Assembly: GCA_016710095.1 (NCBI GenBank)
Contig: JADJLL010000020.1
Coordinates: 1 to 64,000 of the forward strand
Reading direction: 5' to 3'
Origin: Candidatus Eiseniibacteriota bacterium
GTDB taxonomy: Bacteria > Eisenbacteria > RBG-16-71-46
DNA: 64,000 nt
How positions within the stretch are numbered: the stretch's first letter is position 1; each line of letters opens with the position of its first letter. The notes beneath the pieces were generated by a model that saw nothing but the letters and a program-made list of their open reading frames with translations, was not told the origin of the DNA and made no database searches. Position numbers and translations under genes: made by a program. Shown here piece after piece: positions 48,370 to 58,579 of this stretch.

Positions 48370-49011
48370 ATGCCCCGCCCGACTTTCGTACGCCGCCTCA
48401 CGCTCGCCGCCGCCGCGCTCCTCCTGGCCGCCGCCAGCCTGTTCGCCTGTGCGCCCCGCGCCGGTGGTCCGCTCGTCGGCCACACGCGTGCGATCCCGAA
48501 GCAGGTCGGCAACCTGTCGATGGCCGAAGCCCGGACGGGCCTGCCCGACACGACGTTCAGTTTCCGCGCCCGCCCGGGCGGCCTGTTGTTCGTCTTCTTC
48601 GGCTTCACGCACTGCCCGGATCTCTGCCCGACGACCCTCGGCGACCTGCGCCGCGCGCTGCGCAAGGCCGGCCCCGATGGCTCGCGCGTCGAAGTCGCCT
48701 TCGTGACCGTGGACCCGGGCCGGGACAGCAGCGAGACCATGGCGCGCTACCTCGGCTCGTTCTTCGTCGGAGGGCATCCGCTGCGGCCGGACACGAACGA
48801 GCAACTGCTTGCCGTGCAAGCGGCTTTCGGTGCGGCCTCGTCCGTCACGCGAAAGGCGAACGGCGACTTCGACGTCGCTCACACGGCGGTCAGCTACCTC
48901 GTGGACGAGCGCGGGGCCGTTGTCCTCGAATGGGACTACGGCACGACCCCGGCCGACATGGCTCACGACCTTCGCATCCTGCTCTCCCGAACCCCTGGAG
49001 GCTCCCGATGA
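48370..49011 (+). CDS. SCO1/SenC/PrrC-family copper-binding protein
   Basis: A 213-residue lipoprotein (lipobox SLFAC, Cys27). The copper motif is [14 protein letters not shown], with the distal histidine in [14 protein letters not shown] proteins deliver copper to the CuA site of cytochrome oxidase or act as thiol redox partners. ATG 48370 is preferred to GTG 48352. It overlaps the PCuAC gene (ATGA), which supports a joint role in copper delivery. Confidence 0.9.
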   Translation: MPRPTFVRRLTLAAAALLLAAASLFACAPRAGGPLVGHTRAIPKQVGNLSMAEARTGLPDTTFSFRARPGGLLFVFFGFTHCPDLCPTTLGDLRRALRKAGPDGSRVEVAFVTVDPGRDSSETMARYLGSFFVGGHPLRPDTNEQLLAVQAAFGAASSVTRKANGDFDVAHTAVSYLVDERGAVVLEWDYGTTPADMAHDLRILLSRTPGGSR

Positions 49012-49487
49012 CCCGCCGGCTGCTCACCTTGCTCGTCTCCGCGTTCCTGATGGCGGGGGCGCTGTCCTGCTCGCGCCCCGAGTCGAAGCTCCCCATGGCG
49101 AGTGAAGCCGCGGTCGGGGACGCCGCCGTGACGCTCACCGACTTCCACGCCCGCCCGAGCCCGCCGGGGGCGTCGGTCGGGGCGATCTTCGGCACGCTCC
49201 TGAGCGGTGGAGGGGACACGCTGATCGCGGTCTCCGTTCCGGCAACCGTGGCGGGACGAGCGGAAATCCACCGGATGGTGCAGAACGCCGCCGGCCAGAT
49301 GGAAATGCACGCCGTTCCGTGGCTCGCGTTGCCGGAGGATGCTCCGGTCGAGCTGGCGCCGGGCGGGATGCACGTGATGTTGTTCGATCTCGTCGGGCCG
49401 CTGGTCGCAGGCGAGAAGCTCACCCTGACGCTTCTGTTCCGAACCGGGGGAGAGCGCGTGCTGGAAGTCCCCGTTCGAGAGGACTGA
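49008..49487 (+). CDS. PCuAC-type periplasmic copper chaperone
   Basis: A 159-residue lipoprotein (lipobox GALSC, Cys21). Copper ligands fit the H-Mx10-M-x-H pattern in AEIHRMVQNAAGQMEMHAV, with GGMHVMLFDL following. PCuAC proteins pass Cu(I) to SCO and to CuA. It forms an operon with SCO1 and lies just upstream of the twin heme-containing dehydrogenases. Confidence 0.88.
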   Translation: MTRRLLTLLVSAFLMAGALSCSRPESKLPMASEAAVGDAAVTLTDFHARPSPPGASVGAIFGTLLSGGGDTLIAVSVPATVAGRAEIHRMVQNAAGQMEMHAVPWLALPEDAPVELAPGGMHVMLFDLVGPLVAGEKLTLTLLFRTGGERVLEVPVRED

Positions 49488-49524
49488 CCCGGCCGAAATC
49501 GTTGGCCGCAGGCACAATCGGGGC

Positions 49525-49553
49525 TGGAGGCACGGCCTTCGGGACCCGATAAT
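49525..49553 (+). promoter_or_regulatory. Candidate promoter of the first multiheme dehydrogenase
   Basis: A good -10 (GATAAT) with TGGAGG 17 bases upstream as a weak -35. Confidence 0.4.
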
Positions 49554-49582
49554 CCGCCCATCCCCACTCTTCGGGCCTCCGC

Positions 49583-52500
49583 GTGCCCGAACCCCGATTC
49601 GAGGAGTTCCGTCGTGCCCCTTTGGCTTCGCCGTTCCTGGTCTTCGTCTCGTGCTGCCTGCTGGGCGTCTCCGTGGCGCAGGCGCTCACCGTCCCGACGG
49701 GATTCACCGTCGAGAACATGGTGCCGGGAACGACGTTCACCGTGCCGACTTCGATCGTGTTCCTCCCGGACGGCCGCTTCCTCGTGGCCGAGAAGGGCGG
49801 CACGGTCCGCATGGTCGTGAACAACGTCACGAAGCCCACGGCCGTGATCAACCTCTCGACCGAAGTGCTCGACCTGAACGACCGCGGCCTTCTCGACGTG
49901 GCCGTCGACCCCAACTACTTCGTCAATCACTTCATCTACCTGCTCTACACGGTCGATCCCGACACGAACGGCGTGGACACCGACACACCGTCCTTCGCGC
50001 GCCTCGCGCGCTATCGCATGAACGTGAGCGGCGACACGAACGTCGTCACGACGTCCACGCGCACGATCCTGATCGGCACGGACTGGCGTCACGGGCCCCT
50101 GATCGCGAACGGCTCGCACACGATCGGCTCGCTGCGCTGGGGACGCGACGGCAGCCTGCTCGTCTCGGTGGGAGAAGGCGCGAACTACCAGTTCGCCGAC
50201 AACGGCGGCCTGCATCCGACGGCCTTCGGCCCGACGAAGACGGATCCGAACGAAGACATCGGCGCCTATCGCTCGCAGGACATCACCAGCCTGTGCGGCA
50301 AGATCCTGCGCATCAATCCCGCGAACGGTCACGGTTACGCGAGCAACCCCTACAAGGACACCGACCTGATGTCGGTGCGTTCGCGGGTGTACGCGTACGG
50401 GCTGCGCAATCCGTTCCGTTTCACCATCCGTCCCGGCACAGGCAGTGTGGACACGACCGCCGGAAATCCCGGCATGATCTGCCTCGGCGACGTCGGCTGG
50501 GACACGTACGAAGAGTTGAACGTGATCACCGCGCCGGGTCAGAACTTCGGCTGGCCGTGTCGCGAAGGCATGCTGCCGCAGGCGATCTATCCGCTCGTGC
50601 AGCCCTGGCACAACGGCTGTTCGAGCACCGGTACGTCCACGAATCCGGCGACGTTCACGAACCCGGTCGCCTCGTGGCATCACAGCACGCAGAACCTCAG
50701 TTCGCCGCCCAACTTCATCGGCAACGCCTCGGTCGGCGGCGCGTTCTATCCCGACACGTTGTATCCGACGGCCTACCGCGGCCGTTACTTCTTCGCCGAC
50801 TACGCGGCGCAGTGGATCAAGGTCGCGACGTTCGACGCGAACAATGCCCTGCTCTCGATCCAGGACTTCGGCACGGCGATGGACATGCCCGTCTGCGTCG
50901 TCCGGCATCCGAGCGACGGCTGCCTCTGGTACGTGTCGATCAGCACGGGCCAGATCCGCCGCATCCGCTACACCGGTGGCGGCGGCAGCGGCAACAACCC
51001 GCCCGTCGCGGCGGCGACCGCATCGCCGACCGCCGGCCTCGTGCCGCTCGACGTGAGCTTCTCCAGCGCCGGAACGTACGACCCCGACGGCAACACGCTC
51101 GCCTACGCGTGGTCGTTCGGTGACGGCGGCACTTCGTCGCAGGCGAATCCGCTCCACACGTACCAGATCGCGGGCAACTACACGGCCGCGCTGACGGTCA
51201 CCGACGGACAAGGCGGCTCGTCGCTCGCGACCGTGCCGATCACCGTCGGCGCGACGTCGAGCTTCCCGACGAGCGCGGTGCTCGACAACTTCAACCGTGC
51301 GAACGGCTCGCTCGGCGCGCTCTGGCTCGACGACGCCGCGGGCCTGTCGATCAACACGAACACGATGCGCCAGATCAGCCTCAGTGCGACCACGGTCTAC
51401 AACGGCGGCACGTTCGGGCCCGACCAGGAGTGCTACCTCACGCTGCAGGCGGTGACGCCGAACGCGACCGAGCTCGACCTCATGCTCAAGTTGCAGGGCA
51501 CGACGTGGAGCAGCGGCCACATCGAGGTGCGCTACGAACCGACCCTCTCGAAGATCACGATCTCGACGTACCACCCGACGCAGGGCTGGGCGACGCGCGG
51601 CGTGATCAACGGCGTGACGTTCGGCGCGGGCGACCGGTTCGGCGCGCGCGCGTTCGCGAACGGCACGGTCGAGGTCTACAAGAGCGGCATCCAGCTCGGC
51701 ACGGTCTCCGTGACCGGTTGGCCGTACTACGCGAACGGCGGACGTCTCGGCCTGACGATGACGGGCAACTCGTCCTCGATCTTCGACGACTTCGGTGGCG
51801 GCAACTGGAACCCGGTGGACACGGCTCCGACCGTGAACGTGACGTCGCCCGACGGCGGCGAAGCGTGGACGGGCGGTTCGTCGCACGCGATCACGTGGAC
51901 GGCGAGCGACAACATCGGCGTGACGAGCGTGGACGTGGACTACAAGGAGACGCCCACGTCGCCGTGGATCCCGCTGGCGGTGGACCTCGGCAACACGGGC
52001 AGCTTCACGTGGGCGGTGCACAACACGCCCGGCACGGGCGCTCGCGTGCGCGTGCGGGCCCGCGACACCGCGGGCAACGTGGGAGCCGACTCGAGCAGCG
52101 CGAACTTCACGATCGTGCGCACGCCGGGAGGGAAGGCGCCGACGACGCTGCGCGACTTCAAGCTTCCGGGTTCGCAGCCGCTGAGCGCCGGGACGTTCTC
52201 GAACAGTTCGAACTGCACGAGCTGTCACGGCGGGTACGCGCCGGCGGTGGAGCCGGGCCACAACTTCTACGGCTCGATGATGGCGCACGCGGCACGCGAC
52301 CCGATCTTCTACGCGTGCCTCGCGGTCGCCGAGCAGGACGCGCCTTCGTCGGGCGACCTCTGCCTGCGCTGCCACGTGCCGATGGCATGGCTGTCGGGCA
52401 AGAGCCAGCCGACGAGCGGTGCGAGCATCGACGCGTCGAACCGCGACGGCGTCTCGTGCGACTTCTGCCACCGCATGGTGGATCCGATCTACCAGGCGGG

Positions 52501-54035
52501 CGTCTCGCCGATCGAGGACCAGGCGCTGCTCGGCGCGATGCTCCCGGCGCACGTGCCGGTGACACGCGGCACGGGGCAGTACGTGGTGGACGCGAACACG
52601 CGCCGGCGTGGTCCGTTCAGCGATCCGGTGACGCCGCACTCGTGGCTGCAGTCGGCGTTCCACTCGAAGAGCGAGATCTGCGCGACCTGCCACGACGTGT
52701 CGAACCCGGTGTTCGTGCGCCGCGGCGAACGCCGCTACGAGCCGGGTCCGTTCGATGCGGCGCCCGACTCGATGCACTCCTCGGTGCTCATGCCGCTCGA
52801 GCGCACGTACAGCGAATGGCTGAACAGCGCCTACCCGCAGGGCGTGTACGCGCCCGAGTTCGCGGGCAACGCTCCGGGCGGAATCGTGTCGTCGTGCCAG
52901 GACTGTCACATGCGCAAGGTGACGGGCAAGGGGGCCAATGCTCCCGACGCACCCGTGCGGAACAATCTCCCGCTGCACGACTTCACGGGCGGCAACGCCT
53001 GGATGGGCGGCGTGATCCAGACGCTGTATCCGGGCGAGACCGACGCGGCGGCGATCGCCTCGGGCGCCGTTCGCGCGACGGCGATGCTCCAGTCGGCGGC
53101 GACCGTGCGCACCACGGTGACGGCCGCCGGTGACAGCTTCCTCGCCACGGTGAAGGTGACGAACCACACGGGCCACAAGCTGCCCACGGGTTACCCGGAA
53201 GGCCGCCGCATGTGGATCCAGGTGGTGGCGCGCGACGCGAACGGGCAGGTGGTGTACGAGTCGGCGCCGTACGACACGGCGAGCGGCGTGCTCACGCACG
53301 ACGCGTCGGCGCGGGTGTACGAGATGCACCTCGGGATCTCGTCGCGGCTCGCGTCCACGCTCGGCATGAACGCGGGACCAAGCTTCCACTTCACGCTCAA
53401 CGACTCGATCTACAAGGACAACCGCATCCCGCCCGCGGGGTTCACGAACGCCGCGTTCCATGCGTTCGGCGGCATGCCGGTCGATCCGGAAGTGCCGGGC
53501 ACGCGCTACGCCGACGGACAGAACTTCGACCTCGCGATGTACGCGCTGCCGAGTACGGCGCGTTCCGGTGTCGGCGACGCTGTGGTACCAGAGCTCGTCG
53601 AAGGAGTACGTGGAGTTCCTGCGCGACGAGAACGTCACGAACACGGCCGGCCAGGCGTTCCACACCGCGTGGGCCGCGAACCGCAAGTCGCCGCCTGTGC
53701 TCATGGCGCGCGACTCGCTCGTGTTCGACGTGCTCGACACGCCGCGCCCGGCGGTGCCGAAGCAGGCGTCGCTGCGCGCGATCTCGAACCCGTTCCGCGG
53801 CTCGCTGCAGGTGGCGCTCGCGCTGCCGCGCGAGCAGGACGTCACGCTCGAGATCGTCGACGTCTCAGGACGCCTCGTGGTGCGGCTGCCTCGCGGACGA
53901 CTCGCCGCGGGCGAGCACCGGCTGTTCTGGGACGGGCACGACGCCACCGGTCGCGACGTCGGCGCCGGCGTGTTCTGGGCCGTCGTCCCGACCGACCGCA
54001 CACGCCTCGTGCAGCGATTGGTGCGGCTGAGGTGA
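49583..54035 (+). CDS. Secreted fused PQQ-type sugar dehydrogenase / pentaheme cytochrome, copy A (one frameshift)
   Basis: About 1484 residues. Order: signal peptide (FLVFVSCCLLGVSVAQA); soluble PQQ sugar-dehydrogenase-like six-bladed domain (about 39-466; VAVDPNYFVNHFIYLLY, GKILRINPANGHGYASNPY, YGLRNPFRFTIRPGTG, NFGWPCREG); PKD (477-558); lectin-like fold (561-746); Ig-like (748-846). Then comes a cytochrome part with five CxxCH motifs: CTSCH (877), CLRCH (927), CDFCH (959), CATCH (1033), CQDCH (1105). A FlgD-like end domain (1387-1484; QDVTLEIVDVSGRLVV) closes it. An extra C at 53565/53566 relative to copy B breaks the frame; the true tail ends at 54035. A GTG at 49614 behind GAGGAG, plus a small shift, would give another good signal peptide. 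A surface dehydrogenase passing electrons to its own hemes is inferred. Confidence 0.85.
51812..54031 (+). repeat. Near-identical 3' half of the tandem paralogue pair, copy A
   Basis: It aligns base for base with 56288-58506 at a constant offset of 4476 bases (4475 after one extra C). Heme, Ig and FlgD-like segments are almost identical between copies. The 5' halves are colinear but clearly diverged. Confidence 0.85.
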
Positions 54036-54073
54036 GCCGAGCCGATGTGAGGGCGCCGCGGTTCGCGGCTTCG

Positions 54074-57000
54074 ATGGCGCGGCGCCTCTCGTCGGCCATC
54101 GTCCTGGGGTGGGCGGTCGCGTGCCTCGCGAGTGCGTCGGCCGTGCGCCCCGTGCGCGCGGTGACGCTGCCCACTTCGTTCGTCGTCGAGAACGAGGTGC
54201 CCGCGGGCGCGTTCGTCCAGCCCACGTCGATGGCGTTCCTGCCGGACGGCCGGCTGCTCGTGGCGGAGAAACGCGGCACCGTGTGGATGGTGCAGAACCA
54301 CGTGAAGCTGCCGACGCCGGTCTGGGAGCGTCCGCTCGAGGTGATGGACCTCAACGACCGCGGCCTGCTCGCGATCGCCGTCGATCCCGACTGGGTGCAC
54401 AACCACTACCTGTACCTGCTCTACAACGTCGACCCGGACACGAACGGAGTGGACGTCGACGTGCCCACGTTCGGCCGGCTCGCGCGCTACCAGATGAACG
54501 CCACGGGCGACACGAACGTCACCAATCCCGCGTCGCGCGCGATCCTGATGGGCAAGGACTGGGCGAACGGCCCGCTCGTCGCCATGATGAGCCACTCGAT
54601 CGGCGGGCTCCGGTGGGGATCGGACGGCAGCCTGTTCGTGTCGGCCGGCGACGGCGGCGATTGGACGCACGCCGACGCGGGCGGGCTGTATCCGGCCGCC
54701 TTCGGTCCCGGGCGCACCGATCCGAACGAGGACATCGGCGCCTATCGAGCGCAGGACATCACGAGCCTGTGCGGCAAGATCCTGCGCATCAATCCCGCGA
54801 ACGGCCACGGCTACGCGAGCAACCCCTACGTCGACTCCGATCTCGCTTCGGTGCGTTCGCGCGTCTGGGCGTACGGCCTGCGCAATCCCTATCGGTTCAC
54901 GTTCCGCCCCGGAACGGGCAGTCCCGACACGACGGCCGGCGATCCCGGCGCGCTCTACATCGGCGACGTCGGTTGGGACGCGTTCGAGGAGATGGACATC
55001 GCCACGGCGGGCGGGCGCAACTTCGGGTGGCCCTGTTACGAGGGCTTCCAGCCGCAGCCGCCCTACCAGTCGCTGCATCCGTGGCACAACGACTGCTCGA
55101 GCGTCGGCACATCGACCAACCCGGCCGGCTACACGTCGCCCGTCGCGTGGTGGCATCACAACACGCCCGCGCTCGGTTCCCCGCCGGTCTTCACGGGGAA
55201 CAGCGTGATCGGGGGAGCGTTCTACGACGGCACCGCGTACCCGGGGCTCTACCGCCAGCGCTACTTCTTCGGTGACTTCGGCGGAAGCTGGATCAAGGTC
55301 GCCACGTTCGACCCGCAGCAGCATCTCGTTTCGATCCAGGATTTCGGTTCCGACGCCGAGGGGCCGGTGGACTTCACCACCCATCCGGTGACGGGCGATC
55401 TGTACTACCTCTCGATCCTCACGGGCGAGGTGCGCCGCATCCGCTACACCGGCGTGATCAACGGCGGGAACAGCGCGCCCTTCGCCGCCGCCGCGGCTTC
55501 GCCGACGGCGGGACTCGTGCCGTTGGACGTCCAGTTCTCGAGCTCCGGCACGTTCGATCCCGACGGCGACTCGCTCACCTACGCCTGGAACTTCGGGGAC
55601 GGCTCCTACTCGGCGCTGCCGAACCCGTCGCACACCTATTACGCCGCGGGGAGCTACACCGCGACGCTCACCGTCACCGACACGCACTCGGAGACGGCCA
55701 TCGCCGGAGCGACGGTGCTCGTGGGAGCGAGTTCGAGCTTCCCGACGACGGCCGTGCTCGACGACTTCGATCGCCCGGACGGCGGGCTCGGGGCGCTGTG
55801 GGTCGACGACGCGGCGGGCCTCGCGATCGACGACAGCACGCTCCGGCAGGTCGGAGCGAGCGCCAGCACGGTCTGGAACGGCGCCACGTTCGGGCCCGAC
55901 CAGGAATGCGAGCTTCGCTTCGTGAACGCGGCGCCCAACGCGACCGAAGTCGACCTCATGCTCAAGGTGCAGGGCACGAGCTGGAGCAGCGGCCACATCG
56001 AGGTGCGTTACGAGCCGGTCGCCGCGCGCGTCACGGTTTCGACCTACCACCCGGCGCAGAGCTGGGTGACGCGTGGTGTCGTCGAAGGCGTCACTTTCGG
56101 ATCCGGCGACCGCTTTGGAGTGCGTGCGCGATCGAGCGGCATCGTCGAACTCTTCAAGAGTGGCGTCGCCATCGGCACGGTCTCGGTCTCCGGCTGGCCG
56201 TATTTCGCGAACGGCGGACGCCTCGGCCTGACGATGACGGGGAACGCTTCGTCGATCTTCGACGATTTCGTGGGCGGCAGCTGGAATCCGGTGGACACCG
56301 CGCCGACCGTGAACGTGACGTCGCCGAACGGTGGTGAAGCGTGGACGGGCGGTTCGTCGCACGCGATCACGTGGACGGCGAGCGACAACATCGGCGTGAC
56401 GAGCGTGGACGTGGACTACAAGGAGACGCCTTCGTCGCCGTGGATCCCGCTGGCGGTGGACCTCGGCAACACGGGCAGCTTCACGTGGGCGGTGCACAAC
56501 ACGCCGGGTACGGGCGTGCGTGTGCGCGTGCGGGCCCACGACGCGGCGGGCAATGTGGGCGCCGACTCCAGCAATGCGGACCTCACCATCGTGGGCACGC
56601 CGGGAGGGAAGGCGCCGACGACGCTGCGCGACTTCAAGCTCCCGGGCTCGCAGCCGCTGACGGCGGGGACGTTCTCGAGCAGTTCCAACTGCACCAGCTG
56701 TCACGGCGGGTACGCCCCGACGGTGGAGCCGGGCCACAACTTCTACGGCTCGATGATGGCGCACGCGGCGCGTGACCCGATCTTCTACGCGTGCCTCGCG
56801 GTCGCCGAACAGGACGCGCCCAGCTCGGGCGACCTCTGCCTGCGCTGCCATGCGCCGGGCGCGTGGCTGTCGGGCAAGAGCCAGCCGACGAGCGGCGCGA
56901 ACATCGACGCCTCGAATCGCGACGGCGTCTCGTGCGACTTCTGCCACCGCATGGTGGATCCGATCTACCAGGCCGGTGTCTCGCCGCCGGAAGACCAGGG

Positions 57001-58510
57001 CGTGCTCGCGGCGATGTTCCCGGCGCACGTGCCGGTGACGCGCGGCACGGGGCAGTACGTGGTGGACGCGAACACGCGCCGGCGTGGTCCGTTCAGCGAT
57101 CCGGTGACGCCGCACTCGTGGCTGCAGTCGGCGTTCCACTCGAAGAGCGAGATCTGCGCGACCTGCCACGACGTGTCGAACCCGGTGTTCGTGCGCCGCG
57201 GCGAACGCCGATACGAGCCGGGTCCGTTCGATGCGGCGCCCGACTCGATGCACTCCTCGGTGCTCATGCCGCTCGAGCGCACGTACAGCGAGTGGCTGAA
57301 CAGCGCCTACCCGCAGGGCGTGTACGCGCCCGAGTTCGCGGGCAACGCTCCCGGTGGGATCGTGTCGTCGTGCCAGGACTGTCACATGCGCAAGGTGACG
57401 GGGAAGGGTGCGAACTCTCCGGACGTGCCGACACGAACGAACCTTCCCTTGCACGACTTCACGGGCGGCAACGCGTGGATGGGCGGAGTGATCCAGACGC
57501 TGTATCCGGGCGAGACCGACGCGGCGGCGATCGCCTCGGGCGCCGTTCGGGCCACGGCGATGCTCCAGTCGGCGGCGACCGTGCGCACCACGGTGACGGC
57601 GGCCGGTGACAGCTTCCTCGCGACGGTGAAGGTGACGAACCACACGGGCCACAAGCTGCCCACGGGTTACCCGGAAGGCCGCCGCATGTGGATCCAGGTG
57701 GTGGCGCGCGACGCGAACGGGCAGGTGGTGTACGAGTCGGCGCCGTACGACACGGCGAGCGGCGTGCTCACGCACGACGCGTCGGCGCGGGTGTACGAGA
57801 TGCACCTCGGGATCTCGTCGCGGCTCGCGTCCACGCTCGGCATGAACGCGGGACCGAGCTTCCACTTCACGCTCAACGACTCGATCTACAAGGACAACCG
57901 CATCCCGCCCGCGGGGTTCACGAACGCCGCGTTCCATGCGTTCGGCGGCATGCCGGTCGATCCGGAAGTGCCGGGCACGCGCTACGCCGACGGACAGAAC
58001 TTCGACCTCGCGATGTACGCGCTGCCGAGTACGGCGCGTTCGGTGTCGGCGACGCTGTGGTACCAGAGCTCGTCGAAGGAGTACGTGGAGTTCCTGCGCG
58101 ACGAGAACGTCACGAACACGGCCGGCCAGGCGTTCCACACCGCGTGGGCCGCGAACCGCAAGTCGCCGCCGGTGCTCATGGCGCGCGACTCGCTCGTGTT
58201 CGACGTGCTCGACACGCCGCGCCCGGCGGTGCCGAAGCTGGCGTCGCTGCGCGCGATCTCGAACCCGTTCCGCGGCTCGCTGCAGGTGGCGCTCGCGCTG
58301 CCGCGCGAGCAGGACGTCACGCTCGAGATCGTCGACGTCTCGGGACGCCTCGTGGTGCGGCTGCCGCGCGGACGACTCGCCGCGGGCGAGCACCGGCTGT
58401 TCTGGGACGGGCACGACGCCACCGGACGCGACGTCGGCGCCGGCGTGTTCTGGGCCGTCGTCCCGACGGACGGCAAGAGGCTCGTGCAGCGGTTGGTGCG
58501 GCTGAGGTGA
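54074..58510 (+). CDS. Secreted fused PQQ-type sugar dehydrogenase / pentaheme cytochrome, copy B (intact)
   Basis: A 1478-residue protein. ATG 54074 gives a standard signal peptide (LSSAIVLGWAVACLASASA); an in-frame GTG at 54032 overlapping the copy A stop is the alternative. The architecture matches copy A, colinear without gaps: dehydrogenase propeller (GKILRINPANGHGYASNPY conserved), PKD (YAWNFGDGSYS), lectin-like, Ig-like, five CxxCH motifs (first near residue 873) and FlgD-like end. The dehydrogenase half differs from copy A at many positions, with MSHSIGG, FGWPCYEGFQPQPP and other loop changes, so the two may act on different substrates. A 20-bp terminator follows. Confidence 0.88.
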   Translation: MARRLSSAIVLGWAVACLASASAVRPVRAVTLPTSFVVENEVPAGAFVQPTSMAFLPDGRLLVAEKRGTVWMVQNHVKLPTPVWERPLEVMDLNDRGLLAIAVDPDWVHNHYLYLLYNVDPDTNGVDVDVPTFGRLARYQMNATGDTNVTNPASRAILMGKDWANGPLVAMMSHSIGGLRWGSDGSLFVSAGDGGDWTHADAGGLYPAAFGPGRTDPNEDIGAYRAQDITSLCGKILRINPANGHGYASNPYVDSDLASVRSRVWAYGLRNPYRFTFRPGTGSPDTTAGDPGALYIGDVGWDAFEEMDIATAGGRNFGWPCYEGFQPQPPYQSLHPWHNDCSSVGTSTNPAGYTSPVAWWHHNTPALGSPPVFTGNSVIGGAFYDGTAYPGLYRQRYFFGDFGGSWIKVATFDPQQHLVSIQDFGSDAEGPVDFTTHPVTGDLYYLSILTGEVRRIRYTGVINGGNSAPFAAAAASPTAGLVPLDVQFSSSGTFDPDGDSLTYAWNFGDGSYSALPNPSHTYYAAGSYTATLTVTDTHSETAIAGATVLVGASSSFPTTAVLDDFDRPDGGLGALWVDDAAGLAIDDSTLRQVGASASTVWNGATFGPDQECELRFVNAAPNATEVDLMLKVQGTSWSSGHIEVRYEPVAARVTVSTYHPAQSWVTRGVVEGVTFGSGDRFGVRARSSGIVELFKSGVAIGTVSVSGWPYFANGGRLGLTMTGNASSIFDDFVGGSWNPVDTAPTVNVTSPNGGEAWTGGSSHAITWTASDNIGVTSVDVDYKETPSSPWIPLAVDLGNTGSFTWAVHNTPGTGVRVRVRAHDAAGNVGADSSNADLTIVGTPGGKAPTTLRDFKLPGSQPLTAGTFSSSSNCTSCHGGYAPTVEPGHNFYGSMMAHAARDPIFYACLAVAEQDAPSSGDLCLRCHAPGAWLSGKSQPTSGANIDASNRDGVSCDFCHRMVDPIYQAGVSPPEDQGVLAAMFPAHVPVTRGTGQYVVDANTRRRGPFSDPVTPHSWLQSAFHSKSEICATCHDVSNPVFVRRGERRYEPGPFDAAPDSMHSSVLMPLERTYSEWLNSAYPQGVYAPEFAGNAPGGIVSSCQDCHMRKVTGKGANSPDVPTRTNLPLHDFTGGNAWMGGVIQTLYPGETDAAAIASGAVRATAMLQSAATVRTTVTAAGDSFLATVKVTNHTGHKLPTGYPEGRRMWIQVVARDANGQVVYESAPYDTASGVLTHDASARVYEMHLGISSRLASTLGMNAGPSFHFTLNDSIYKDNRIPPAGFTNAAFHAFGGMPVDPEVPGTRYADGQNFDLAMYALPSTARSVSATLWYQSSSKEYVEFLRDENVTNTAGQAFHTAWAANRKSPPVLMARDSLVFDVLDTPRPAVPKLASLRAISNPFRGSLQVALALPREQDVTLEIVDVSGRLVVRLPRGRLAAGEHRLFWDGHDATGRDVGAGVFWAVVPTDGKRLVQRLVRLR
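56288..58506 (+). repeat. Near-identical 3' half of the tandem paralogue pair, copy B
   Basis: Partner of 51812-54031. High identity confined to this half suggests recent exchange between the copies. Confidence 0.85.
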
Positions 58511-58516
58511 CCGACA

Positions 58517-58563
58517 GAAGAAGAAGGCCCCGCCGGCGTGAAACCGGCGGGGCCTTCTTCTTC
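58517..58563. terminator. Bidirectional terminator with perfect 20-bp stem
   Basis: The arms at 58517-58536 and 58544-58563 are perfect complements around loop CGTGAAA, with GGCCCC core and A/G-rich flank giving TTCTTCTTC on both strands. It separates the convergent dehydrogenase and pilin genes. Confidence 0.85.
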
Positions 58564-58579
58564 CGGAACGGGGAGTGCG

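Noticed and set aside
48890..58414. A 3,174-codon open frame on the minus strand across the dehydrogenase pair
   Set aside because: It lies opposite the true genes, is Arg/His/Val-rich with no domains, and is open only because of the very high GC third positions on the coding strand.
49583..58510. One continuous 2,975-residue protein joining both dehydrogenase copies
   Set aside because: The junction segment (about 53570-54032) is out of frame relative to copy B and has no homology in that frame; one extra C explains it.
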